Under the pieces are notes generated by a model. That model did not search any database. It was not told the DNA's origin and saw only the letters and a list, made by a program, of their open reading frames with translations. The translations under genes and the position numbers were made by a program. A stretch of 64,000 bases of DNA from Curtobacterium sp. MCLR17_032 (GTDB lineage: Bacteria; Actinomycetota; Actinomycetes; Actinomycetales; Microbacteriaceae): NCBI RefSeq assembly GCF_003234795.2, contig NZ_CP126268.1:806001-870000 (forward strand), in the 5' to 3' direction. Of the stretch, positions 52,749 to 60,888 are shown piece by piece (positions within the stretch are counted from its first letter, which is position 1; every line of letters starts with the position of its first letter).

Positions 52749-54221
52749 GTGCCCAAGATCCTCGTCGTCGGCGGCGGTTACGCCGGCTTCTACACCGCCT
52801 GGAAGCTCGAGAAGCACCTTCGCAAGGGCGAAGCCGACGTCGTCATGGTGGACCCGTTGCCGTACATGACGTACCAGCCGTTCCTGCCCGAGGTCGCCGC
52901 CGGCTCCATCGAGCCGCGTCACGCCGTGGTCTCGCACCGCCGTCACCTCAAGTCGACGCGCGTCGTCACCGCGAAGGTCACCAAGGTCGACCACGCGAAC
53001 CGCACCGCGACGATCACCCCCGAGCTCGGCGAGCCGTGGGAAGAGTCCTACGACCAGATCGTCATGACGGCCGGCGCCGTGTCCCGCACGTTCCCGATCC
53101 CGGGCGTCGCGGACGAGGCCATCGGCCTGAAGACCATCGAAGAGGCCGCCGCGATCCGCGACAAGATCCTCACCAACTTCGCCAAGGCCGCCAACATGCC
53201 GGCCGGCCCCGAGCGGCAGCGTCTGCTCACGGTCGTCGTCGTCGGTGGTGGCTTCGCCGGCATCGAGGTGTTCGCCGAGCTCCGCTCCTTCGTGTCCGAC
53301 CTGCTCAGCAGCTACCCGCAGATCGCCTTCGAGGACACGCACTTCCACCTGGTCGAGGCGATGGGCCGCATCATGCCCGAGGTCTCGCTCGAGACCTCGC
53401 ACTGGGTGCTCAAGAACCTCGCCGAGCGCGGTGCCACGGTGCACCTCGAGACGCAGCTGGCCTCGGCCGTGGGCGGCGTCTGCCAGCTCAAGGCCAAGGA
53501 CGAGTCGATCGAGGTCATCGAGTCCGACCTGATCATCTGGACCGCTGGCGTCATGGCGAACCCGATGGTCAAGGGCACCGACTTCCCGCTCGAGCCCCGC
53601 GGCCGCATCACCGTGCAGCCCGACCTCCGCATCGTCGACGAGGACACCGTCATCACCGACGCCTGGGCCTGCGGTGACGTCGCGGCGGTCCCGGACCTCA
53701 CCGGCGGTGGCGTCGGCGGCATGTGCGTCCCGAACGCCCAGCACGCGGTCCGTCAGGCCAAGCAGCTCGCCAAGAACCTCGTCGCCACCATCCGCGGCGA
53801 AGCGACCGTCGACTACAAGCACGAGAACCTCGGCGCCGTCGCGGGCCTCGGTCTCGGCATCGGTGTGTTCCAGTCCGGCAAGTTCGCCATGAAGGGCTTC
53901 CTCGCCTGGGGTGCCCACCGCGGCTACCACGGTCTGGCCATGCCGTCGTGGGAGCGCAAGATCCGCGTCGTCGGCGACTGGGTCGGCAACTTCTTCCTGG
54001 GCCGCGACATCGCGTCCCTCGACGACCGCGAGACCCCGCGTGCGGCGTTCGAGGCCTGGGCCTCCCGCCCGAAGCCGGCCGTCGAGGCCGCTCCGGAAGC
54101 GGAGTCCCCGGCCGCCGGCCAGCCCGCGGATGCAGCGGGTCCCGCCTACGCGACGCCCGCCGAGGACGTCTCGAAGGAAGCCGCGCCCGTCGGCGCCGGT
54201 GAGTCGGCGAAGACCGAGTAA
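52749..54221 (+). CDS. ndh: Type II NADH dehydrogenase (NDH-2) family oxidoreductase
   Basis: A 490-residue FAD-dependent pyridine nucleotide oxidoreductase. It has two dinucleotide loops (VVGGGYAGFYTAW near residue 5; VVVVGGGFAGIEVFAEL near 161), the quinone-side motifs YMTYQPFLPEVAAGSIEPRH, and AWACGDVAAVPDL for FAD. Residues ~360-420 contain the membrane-association region typical of NDH-2. It transfers electrons from NADH to menaquinone without pumping protons. The C-terminal ~60 residues are Ala/Pro/Glu-rich and probably disordered. GTG 52749 has an AAGGAG site ~11 nt upstream. Confidence 0.93.
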   Translation: MPKILVVGGGYAGFYTAWKLEKHLRKGEADVVMVDPLPYMTYQPFLPEVAAGSIEPRHAVVSHRRHLKSTRVVTAKVTKVDHANRTATITPELGEPWEESYDQIVMTAGAVSRTFPIPGVADEAIGLKTIEEAAAIRDKILTNFAKAANMPAGPERQRLLTVVVVGGGFAGIEVFAELRSFVSDLLSSYPQIAFEDTHFHLVEAMGRIMPEVSLETSHWVLKNLAERGATVHLETQLASAVGGVCQLKAKDESIEVIESDLIIWTAGVMANPMVKGTDFPLEPRGRITVQPDLRIVDEDTVITDAWACGDVAAVPDLTGGGVGGMCVPNAQHAVRQAKQLAKNLVATIRGEATVDYKHENLGAVAGLGLGIGVFQSGKFAMKGFLAWGAHRGYHGLAMPSWERKIRVVGDWVGNFFLGRDIASLDDRETPRAAFEAWASRPKPAVEAAPEAESPAAGQPADAAGPAYATPAEDVSKEAAPVGAGESAKTE

Positions 54222-54253
54222 GCAGGCCGAGCGGACAGCTCGAGCACGTCCGA

Positions 54254-54288
54254 GAGCGGGCGGTCACCCCATGGGTGGCCGCCCGCTC
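54254..54288 (+). terminator. Terminator hairpin after ndh
   Basis: GAGCGGGCGG-T-CACCC pairs with GGGTG-G-CCGCCCGCTC (16 bp with one wobble) around a 3-nt loop. Confidence 0.8.
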
Positions 54289-54331
54289 CCGCGTCGGTAG
54301 GCTGATCGGGCCCGACCGGCCGCGGTCGTGC

Positions 54332-54405
54332 GCCCCCGTGGCCCAATCGGTAGAGGCACGCGACTTAAAATCGCTGAGTTGTGGGTTCGAGTCCCACCGG
54401 GGGTA
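54332..54405 (+). tRNA. tRNA-Leu (anticodon UAA), short variable loop
   Basis: A 74-nt cloverleaf: acceptor GCCCCCG (54332-54338) with CGGGGGT (54398-54404) and discriminator A54405. The D arm is at 54341-54357. The anticodon loop CTTAAAA has UAA at 54366-54368. The T arm GTGGG-TTCGAGT-CCCAC spans 54381-54397. The variable loop is only five bases (GAGTT), whereas bacterial tRNA-Leu usually has a long arm. The anticodon stem has one C-T mismatch at its base. CCA is not encoded. UAA reads the rare UUA codon. Confidence 0.85.
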
Positions 54406-54489
54406 CGAGAACCGGACGGGCACCCGACTCAACATCGCTGAGTTGTGGGTTCGAGTCCCACCGGGGGTACGAGAACCGGAGGGGCACCC
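54362..54489 (+). repeat. 64-bp tandem duplication of the tRNA-Leu 3' half
   Basis: Unit 1 (54362-54425) runs from the anticodon arm of the tRNA through its 3' end and 20 bp of flank. Unit 2 (54426-54489) repeats it with 3 changes in 64. In unit 2 the loop reads CTCAACA in place of CTTAAAA, and there is no 5' half, so it cannot make a tRNA. It is a tRNA pseudogene fragment. Confidence 0.85.
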
Positions 54490-54526
54490 GAACCGGACGG
54501 GCGCCCGGACTCGTTACGCTGACCCT

Positions 54527-55846
54527 GTGGTCGGGATCGGGAGCGCGCTGACGAACCTCCGGGACGCCCTCCGGCGCCCCGAGGCCCACGTCGAGGTCAT
54601 CGACGGCGAGACCGTCCCGATCGGCATGCTCCTCGGCACGCTCGGCGCCCTGCTGCTGGACGCCGGGAGCTCGGTCACCGACGTCCGCTCGGCCCTCGAG
54701 AAGACCCGCGACGCCGCCGGGGTCGACGGCCTGGCGATCGGCGTCCTGCCGGCGCTGGTGATCGTCAGCGAGGCGGCCACCGGTGCCGCCACCATCGTGA
54801 ACGCCGAGGGCATCGAACTGTCGTTCCGGCAGTCCGCACGCGCGAACCGCCTGGTCCTCGGACTCGAACGGGGCGCCATCGCCCTGGCCGAGATCCCCGC
54901 ACGGGTCCGCAGCATCCGGCAGGGCACCCGTCCGCCGGCGCCGCTGCCCTGGGTGCTCGGCAACGCGCTGACGTCGGCTGGCCTGGCGGTCGTGTTCCGC
55001 TGCCCGTGGTGGGCGGTCCTGGTCGCGCTGGCGGTCGGCGCCCTCGTCGGTGTGATCGGTCTGCTGCTCCGGCGCTTCCGGGAGGCCATCGCCGTCGTCC
55101 CGTTCCTCGCGGCGTTCTGTGCGACCGCGGTCGTCGGGCTCGTAGCCGCGAGCACCGGGTTCGACCACGTCCCCCTCTACGCCGTCTGCGCCCCGGTCGC
55201 GGTGTTCGTGCCGGGAGCGCTGATCACCAACGCCCTGCTCGAGCTCACCGCGGCGGACATCGTCACCGGCTCGGCCCGGCTGATGCAGGGCCTCATCATG
55301 CTCGGCTTCATGGCGGCGGGCATCGCGGCCGGCAGCGCCGTCACCGGTCTGCACGTCGACCCGACCTCGGCGGCCCTGGTCGGTGAGGTCGCCGGCATCG
55401 GCACGGACCGCGCCGGGTGGGAGGCCGTGCCACCACTGTGGGCGTCCTGGGTCGCCGTCGTGGTCCTGGCGACCGGCATCAGCCTGGTCTTCGGGTCGGG
55501 CTGGCGGCTCACCGCGGCCTCGGTCGTCGTGATGGTCACCGCCTACGCGGTCGTCTCGTGGCTGACCCCGTTCAGCGGCAGCGTCGTCGCGACTGGGTTG
55601 GCCGCCGCACTGCTCTTCGTCGCGACGCGTGTGCTGGAGCGGATCGTGCCCGTCATCCCGGCGACGGTGTCCTTCCGTCCGGCGTTCCTGCTGCTCGTCC
55701 CGGGCACGGTCGGGCTGGTCGCGCTCTCGACCTTCGACGCCGGGGCCCTCGCGACGCCGCTCGCGACGTTCATCAGCCTCTGCGTCGGCACGAAGATCGG
55801 CGGCCTCCTGCCCGGCCTCTTCGCCCGCTCGGCCCCGACGCACTGA
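54527..55846 (+). CDS. Threonine/serine exporter (ThrE) family protein
   Basis: A 439-residue membrane protein with the N-terminal ThrE domain (~25-250; LGTLGALLLDAGSSVTDVRSAL, then helical membrane segments) and a C-terminal ThrE_2-like half, about ten TM helices in all. The family, known from Corynebacterium ThrE, exports L-threonine and L-serine using the proton gradient. GTG 54527 lies 6 nt after TACGCT (54515-54520), so the message is probably leaderless. Whether the substrate here is Thr or Ser is not shown by the sequence. Confidence 0.87.
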   Translation: MVGIGSALTNLRDALRRPEAHVEVIDGETVPIGMLLGTLGALLLDAGSSVTDVRSALEKTRDAAGVDGLAIGVLPALVIVSEAATGAATIVNAEGIELSFRQSARANRLVLGLERGAIALAEIPARVRSIRQGTRPPAPLPWVLGNALTSAGLAVVFRCPWWAVLVALAVGALVGVIGLLLRRFREAIAVVPFLAAFCATAVVGLVAASTGFDHVPLYAVCAPVAVFVPGALITNALLELTAADIVTGSARLMQGLIMLGFMAAGIAAGSAVTGLHVDPTSAALVGEVAGIGTDRAGWEAVPPLWASWVAVVVLATGISLVFGSGWRLTAASVVVMVTAYAVVSWLTPFSGSVVATGLAAALLFVATRVLERIVPVIPATVSFRPAFLLLVPGTVGLVALSTFDAGALATPLATFISLCVGTKIGGLLPGLFARSAPTH

Positions 55847-56174
55847 CGCATAGGCGCGCGGACGCCCCAACGCCCGATGCACTGATGCACTGACGCGCTG
55901 ACGCGCTGATCGGCGGAAGCATCGGCGTGCCAACGAGGTGGCGACCGGGCCGGGCCAGGCCGGGCCGCGCCCGACGGCGGTCCGGCGCACCCCGGCCCGC
56001 TCCGGTCGCCGGACACGGATCGGTGACGGTGCCGACGACGGACGGGAGGCCCGGTCGGGTCGCCGGACACGGATCGGTGACGGTGCCGACGACGGACGGG
56101 AGGCCCGTGGCGGGGCCGCGTCGAGCCTCCCGGCTGGTCGGACCGTCCGGTCCACCGGCCGCGCCGGACCCGGG
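55847..56174. repeat. Repeat-containing intergenic region
   Basis: No gene seen. Short tandem GATGCACT/GACGCGCT units lie at ~55877-55912. A 54-bp direct repeat is at 56004-56057 and 56058-56105; each copy ends in GACGGGAGGCCC, and the second continues into a GGGAGGC...GCCTCCC hairpin (~56095-56132) between the convergent genes. Confidence 0.7.
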
Positions 56175-58658
56175 TCAGGACCGGACGGCGGGCCCGTCGA
56201 ACCGGAGCCATGCCCAGGCAGCAGCTGCCGCGACCAGGACCACGCCGACACCGGTCGCCATCGCGGCGACCGGGACGTGCGTGCCGGCCGCACCGGAGTA
56301 GACCGCGGCGGCGAGACCGACGCCGACCGCCGCGAGGGCCGCGTACCGGGGCCGGGAGACCGAGGCGAGTGCGGCGCCCGCCGTCCCGCGGAGGGGCAGC
56401 AGCGTGACGACCAGCGAGCCGAGGCCACCGACGCAGAGGGTGCTGGCGAACTCGGAGACGAGCGATCCGGCGAAGCCGACGGACGGGGTGACGCTGTGCA
56501 GGACCCAGCCGACGACCGCGAGGACGAGCAGCGCGACCGATCGCCAGGTGGCGCTCCGCGCGCAGGCGGCGACGCTGCGGCCGAGGTGCAGGGCGGCGGT
56601 GTCGAGGTCGGTCCGGGCCACCGGCACCAGCAGGACGCCGACGACGAGGGCGGGGGAGAGGTCGCCGGCACGGGTCAGCCCGCTCGCCAGGACCGCGGCG
56701 AGGAGCAGGCCGGGGGAGAGCCGGTACGTGACGGTGTGGCGGTCCTCGCCCGCGGTCCAGCGGGTGGCGAGGACGACGGCCGCACTGAGCACCGCGACTC
56801 CGGCGACGACGCCGATCGCGAGACGGACGTAGCGGGCCTCGAGGGCGATGCCGGTGCCGAGGAGGGCGAGCAGACCGGCGACGGCGATCCCGATCGTGAC
56901 GGTGACCCAGCTCGCCACGGCGTCGTCACCGCGGCGGCGTTCCGAGCGGGTGCGGTTCCGGCCGGTGAAGCGGGCTGCACCGAACGGGATCCGTCCGCGC
57001 AGGGCACCGGCGAGGACCCGCCCCGGGCCGGCGACGAGCAGGAGGAACGCGGCGGCGACCCCGCCGGCGATGGCGAGGGTGCGCCACGAGAACGCGGACT
57101 GGATGGTGGGGACGGCGTGGTCGTACCCGGTCGCGACGGTCCAGTCACCGGCGGGACCCGTCCAGTCGGGGCCGCCGGCGTGGCTGCTCGGGCCTCCACC
57201 GGGCAGTGCGCTGCCGGGGGTCCCGTCGCCGCTGGTGCCCGTGCCGGTGCCGTCCGTCGGTCCGGTGCCGCCGGTCGGGCCTGCGCCGGACCCGCTGGTC
57301 GGGCCGGTGGTGCTGTCGGCGCTGCCGGGTCCGCTGCCGTGCGTCCCACCGCCGTGCGTCCCGCCACCGGGGGTGCCGCTGCCGGCTCCGCTGCCGGGGG
57401 TCGCCCCGGGCGTGCTGGTCGTCGGGGTCGCGGACGCGTCGCCGGTGACCCGGAAGGTGGTGGCGCTCGCGGCCGCCGAGGTGTTGCCCGCTTCGTCCTG
57501 TGCGACCGCCCGGATCTCGTGCGTGCCGGCGCGGAGGCTGTCCGCGACCCGGCAGGACCACGTCCCGTCCGCAGCGACCGACGCCCGGCACACCGCGGTC
57601 GAGTCGACGTACGCGGTGACGACCGTCTGTGGTTCGGCGGTCCCCGCGATGCGCACGCGCTGAGGACCGACGGCGCCGGATCCGGCCGGCGCGGTGATCC
57701 GTGGCGCAGCGGGCGCGGTCCGGTCGACGACGAGGGTCCGCGCGGCGGAGGCGGCGCTCCGGAGGTCCGACCGGTACCCGGTGGCGGTGCTCGCGGTCTG
57801 GGTGGCGCTGACACTGACGGTGCCCTCGGCCGGGGCGCTCGCACCGGATCCCCACCGGGCAGTCCATGTGCCGGCAGCGGTGACGACGGCGGTCAGCACC
57901 GCGGTGGAACCGGACCGGCTGACGGTGACCGTGGCGCCGGGGTGGCCCGTCCCGGTGACCGTCCCCGTGGTGGGCCGTCGGGCGTCGATGGTCGGCGGCA
58001 CGATGACGTCCGACGGAGCGGCGTCGGCACTCGGCAGGGCGGAGGCCGTCGTGTCGAGGACGGTGAAGACCTGCGCGGGGCCGGAGCGCACCGTCCCGAC
58101 GCAGGACCACGAGCCGGCGGTGCTCGTGAGGGCACGGCAGACCGAGGCCGAGGGGACGGCGGGTTCGGCGACCCGCACCTGGTGCCCGGGGGTCGCCCGT
58201 CCGGAGAAGCGGGCGAGGGCGGTGGTGATGTCCCCCGGGTCGACGATCGTCGGCGCGGTCGGGGTACTGCCGGAGGGCGGGGTGGGGGAGGGCGTCGGGG
58301 CGGGGCTCGCCGCGTCCCCGGCGCCGGGGGCCGGCACGGGGTTCGAGAAGACGGGGGCGGGCTTCGCGGCGTCGCTGTTGCCCGGATCGGTGCCGGTGCC
58401 GTCTTCGGTGGAGGAGCCGGTACCCGCGGTGGTCCCGCTGCCCGTGGTGCCGGTCGCCGTGGCGGTCCCGCTGCCCGTGGTCGTGTCGGCTCCGGGGAGC
58501 GTGGTCGCGAGGGCGGGCACGGATGCCAGGGGCAGGAGCGTCAGACCGAGTGCCGCGACCAGCAGGCGTGCCGCGGTCCTCCGGGGTCGTCGACGACGGG
58601 CGTCACCCCTGACGTCCTGGTGCTGCACGTTGTCCCCGGCCGTGTCCATCCTGTCCAT
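56175..58658 (-). CDS. Secreted/multi-pass membrane protein with Ig-like domains
   Basis: An 827-residue protein. An Arg-rich N-terminus (RRRRPRRTAARLL) leads into a signal peptide ending near PALA. The exterior part has a Thr/Gly/Ser-rich region, then about three bacterial Ig-like domains (~140-420, with VTGTGHPGATVTVSRSGST and RAGTHEIRAVAQDEAGNTS) and a second Gly/Thr/Ser-rich stretch (~425-490). The C-terminal ~300 residues have about eight TM helices, so it is anchored by a polytopic domain. Start ATG 58658 is chosen; ATG 58649 is equally possible. The sequence suggests an envelope protein of unknown role. Confidence 0.75.
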   Translation of the reverse strand: MDRMDTAGDNVQHQDVRGDARRRRPRRTAARLLVAALGLTLLPLASVPALATTLPGADTTTGSGTATATGTTGSGTTAGTGSSTEDGTGTDPGNSDAAKPAPVFSNPVPAPGAGDAASPAPTPSPTPPSGSTPTAPTIVDPGDITTALARFSGRATPGHQVRVAEPAVPSASVCRALTSTAGSWSCVGTVRSGPAQVFTVLDTTASALPSADAAPSDVIVPPTIDARRPTTGTVTGTGHPGATVTVSRSGSTAVLTAVVTAAGTWTARWGSGASAPAEGTVSVSATQTASTATGYRSDLRSAASAARTLVVDRTAPAAPRITAPAGSGAVGPQRVRIAGTAEPQTVVTAYVDSTAVCRASVAADGTWSCRVADSLRAGTHEIRAVAQDEAGNTSAAASATTFRVTGDASATPTTSTPGATPGSGAGSGTPGGGTHGGGTHGSGPGSADSTTGPTSGSGAGPTGGTGPTDGTGTGTSGDGTPGSALPGGGPSSHAGGPDWTGPAGDWTVATGYDHAVPTIQSAFSWRTLAIAGGVAAAFLLLVAGPGRVLAGALRGRIPFGAARFTGRNRTRSERRRGDDAVASWVTVTIGIAVAGLLALLGTGIALEARYVRLAIGVVAGVAVLSAAVVLATRWTAGEDRHTVTYRLSPGLLLAAVLASGLTRAGDLSPALVVGVLLVPVARTDLDTAALHLGRSVAACARSATWRSVALLVLAVVGWVLHSVTPSVGFAGSLVSEFASTLCVGGLGSLVVTLLPLRGTAGAALASVSRPRYAALAAVGVGLAAAVYSGAAGTHVPVAAMATGVGVVLVAAAAAWAWLRFDGPAVRS

Positions 58659-58841
58659 CCCACGCGATCCGGGCGCTCCGGTCAACACCCCGCGCGGAGG
58701 AAGGCCCCGCTTCCGCGCCTCCGCGGCCGTTCCGGGTCGTTGTCCGGGTCCGTTCCGGATGCGCCCCGCGAACCGGGTGTGCATCACTCGGGAATCGGCC
58801 GTGAAGATCGGTCCTCAGCGAGGGCGCTCAGAGGCGCTCGG

Positions 58842-58931
58842 TAGGATCGATCCGGACCGCTGAGGTCCCACCCAGCGGGCTGCGGAGGTCCGCATGCAAC
58901 TGCGGCCCGACGCGCAAAGGAGTACGCCCGA
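58842..58931 (+). promoter_or_regulatory. lemA-type gene promoter and leader
   Basis: TAGGAT at 58842-58847 is a likely -10, giving an ~80-nt leader. An AAAGGAG ribosome site is at about 58917-58923. Confidence 0.45.
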
Positions 58932-59513
58932 ATGGACACCGGAGTCGTCACGACACTCATCGTGATCGGCGTTGTGGTCGTCGTCCTCGTGGTGATCGGG
59001 ATCTGGTTCTGGTCGAGCCAGAAGTCCCTCACCGCGCTGCAGCACCGCGTCGACACCGCCTGGGCCGAGATCGCCGCCCACCTGCAGGAACGCGCCGAAC
59101 TCATCCCCACCATCGTGGACACCGTGCAGGGTCATGCCGCGCACGAGAAGTCGGCGATCACGGCCGTGACCGACGCCCGCGCCGAGACCCTGGCCGCGCG
59201 CGATGCCGTCGCCGCTTCGGCTGCGGAAGGGCACATGCAGAAGGCGCTGAAGGGTGTGTTCCGCATCGCCGAGGGGTACCCGCAGCTGCAGTCCAGCCAG
59301 TCGTTCCTCGAGCTCCAGTCGCGGCTGGTGTCCACGGAGGACAAGATCCAGTCCGCCCGCCGGCACTACAACGGCGGCGTGCGCGAGCTCAACACGAAGG
59401 TGCAGTCGTTCCCGGCCTCGAGCATCGCGAAGCGTCGCGGTGTCGGCCAGGCGCCGTTCTTCGAGACCGCCGAACCGGCTGCGATCGCCGAACCGCCGCG
59501 GGTGCAGTTCTAG
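58932..59513 (+). CDS. LemA family protein
   Basis: A 193-residue protein with one N-terminal TM helix (~5-27, LIVIGVVVVVLVVIGIWFW) and a LemA domain: helices with LTALQHRVDTAWAEIAAHLQERAELIPTIVDTVQ and then QSRLVSTEDKIQSARRHYNGGVRELNTKVQ are typical. The C-terminus faces the outside or cytoplasm with FFETAEPAA. The family's function is unclear. ATG 58932 follows AAAGGAG by ~8 nt. It is convergent with the AlkZ-like gene. Confidence 0.93.
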   Translation: MDTGVVTTLIVIGVVVVVLVVIGIWFWSSQKSLTALQHRVDTAWAEIAAHLQERAELIPTIVDTVQGHAAHEKSAITAVTDARAETLAARDAVAASAAEGHMQKALKGVFRIAEGYPQLQSSQSFLELQSRLVSTEDKIQSARRHYNGGVRELNTKVQSFPASSIAKRRGVGQAPFFETAEPAAIAEPPRVQF

Positions 59514-59558
59514 CGAGCCGCCCCGCAGGGAGCTGGTCGGTAGTCACCCGATCGGCCG

Positions 59559-60782
59559 TCACCCGATCGGCACGACCCCGAGCGCTGCCCGCAGGGCCCC
59601 GGCCGCTGTCCCGCGGTCGGTGACCTCGACCCCGTCGAGCCCCTGCCACGCGGCCGTCCGCCGCAGCAACGCGGCCAACCGCTCGACGTCGATCCGCGCT
59701 CCGGGCTCGTGCCAGGCCGTCCGGACGTGCAGCACACCGCGCTGCCGGTCGCTCTTCAGGTCGATCCGACCGACCAGGGCGTCGTCCTGCAGCACCGGCA
59801 GCACGTAGTACCCGAACACCCGCTTCGGTGCCGGTGTGTAGATCTCGATCCGGTAGTGGAAGCCGAACAGCCGCTCGGCCCGGGGACGGAACCACACCAC
59901 CGGGTCGAAGGGGCTGAGCACGGCGTCGACCTCGACCCGGCGGGGCACCCGGGCGTCCACGTGCATCCATGCCCGGTCGCGCCACCCCTCGACCGACACC
60001 GGCACCAGTTCGCCGGCGTCCTGCAGCTCGGTGATCGCGGCAGCGGTGTCGTCGGAGCGCAGCCGGTGGTGGTCGGCCAGATCTGCACGGGTGCCGACAC
60101 CGACGGCACGGGCCGAACGGCGGACGAGCTCCCGCACGGCGTCGGCCCGGTCGGGGGCGGCTGCGAAGTACCCCGACGGCAGCACCTGCTCCGGCAGCGC
60201 GTAGACCCGCTCGAACCCGGCGCGTCCGGCACTGACGACGTTACCCCAGCGGAAGAGCTGTTCGAGCCCGTGCTTCACGTCGCTCCAGCCCCACCACGGA
60301 CCCCGTCGGACGTTCGACTCGTGTTCGACGGCGCTCGCGGGCATCGGCCCCTCGGCGGCGAGCAGGGTCAGCAGCTCGGTCCGGACCCGAGCGGTCTGCT
60401 CGACGCCGGCGATGCGCAGTGGGTTCGTGGTGTCGCGCTGCCGGTACGCGTCCATCCGCCACCGGAACAGCCGGAGGTCGTCGCGGGGGACGAAGGCGGC
60501 CTCGTGCGCCCAGTACTCGATCCACGGGCTGCGCTGCGTCAGCGTCAACCGGTCGAGGGCGCTCTTGTCGTAGGGACCCAGGCGAGCGAAGAGCGGCAGG
60601 TAGTGACTGCGCTCGAAGACGTTCACCGAGTCGATCTGCAGGACCCCGAGTCGGGCGAGGCCGGCCGACACCGCCCGGGTCGGCGCGAGGGCGGTCGAAC
60701 CGGTCGTCGGCGCCCGGCCGAACCCCTGCGCGGCCAGGGCGACCCGGCGGGCCTCGGCGGCGGAGAGCGTGGTCCTGACCAT
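59559..60782 (-). CDS. AlkZ/YcaQ-like winged-helix DNA glycosylase family protein
   Basis: A 407-residue protein of the HTH_42 (AlkZ/YcaQ) family, whose members unhook DNA crosslinks or remove alkylated bases. Features: ARLGVLQIDSVNVFERSHYLPLFARLG, WIEYWAHEAAFVP, WWGWSDVKHGLEQLF and ILSPFDP-like LSPFDPVVWFRPRAERLFGF with FGYYVLPVLQDDALVGRIDLK. ATG 60782 lies 7 nt after TAGCGT (60790-60795) on the minus strand, a leaderless arrangement. It shares a 106-bp divergent promoter region with the AI-2E gene. Enzymatic activity is inferred from family only. Confidence 0.88.
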   Translation of the reverse strand: MVRTTLSAAEARRVALAAQGFGRAPTTGSTALAPTRAVSAGLARLGVLQIDSVNVFERSHYLPLFARLGPYDKSALDRLTLTQRSPWIEYWAHEAAFVPRDDLRLFRWRMDAYRQRDTTNPLRIAGVEQTARVRTELLTLLAAEGPMPASAVEHESNVRRGPWWGWSDVKHGLEQLFRWGNVVSAGRAGFERVYALPEQVLPSGYFAAAPDRADAVRELVRRSARAVGVGTRADLADHHRLRSDDTAAAITELQDAGELVPVSVEGWRDRAWMHVDARVPRRVEVDAVLSPFDPVVWFRPRAERLFGFHYRIEIYTPAPKRVFGYYVLPVLQDDALVGRIDLKSDRQRGVLHVRTAWHEPGARIDVERLAALLRRTAAWQGLDGVEVTDRGTAAGALRAALGVVPIG

Positions 60783-60888
60783 GACGGGAACGCTACCGAG
60801 CCCCGCCGACGCCCGGATCAGCCCGGCGTCGGACGTCACACATGCCGCGACCGGCACCTCCCCGGTTCCGCGTGGATACAGTGGCGGA

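Noticed and set aside
54146..54435. Minus-strand peptide with the phrase RWDSNPQLSDFKS
   Set aside because: This is the well-known spurious translation antisense to a tRNA-Leu gene, present here at 54332-54405.
54426..54489. A second functional tRNA
   Set aside because: It has only the 3' half: no acceptor 5' strand or D arm, and an altered anticodon loop.
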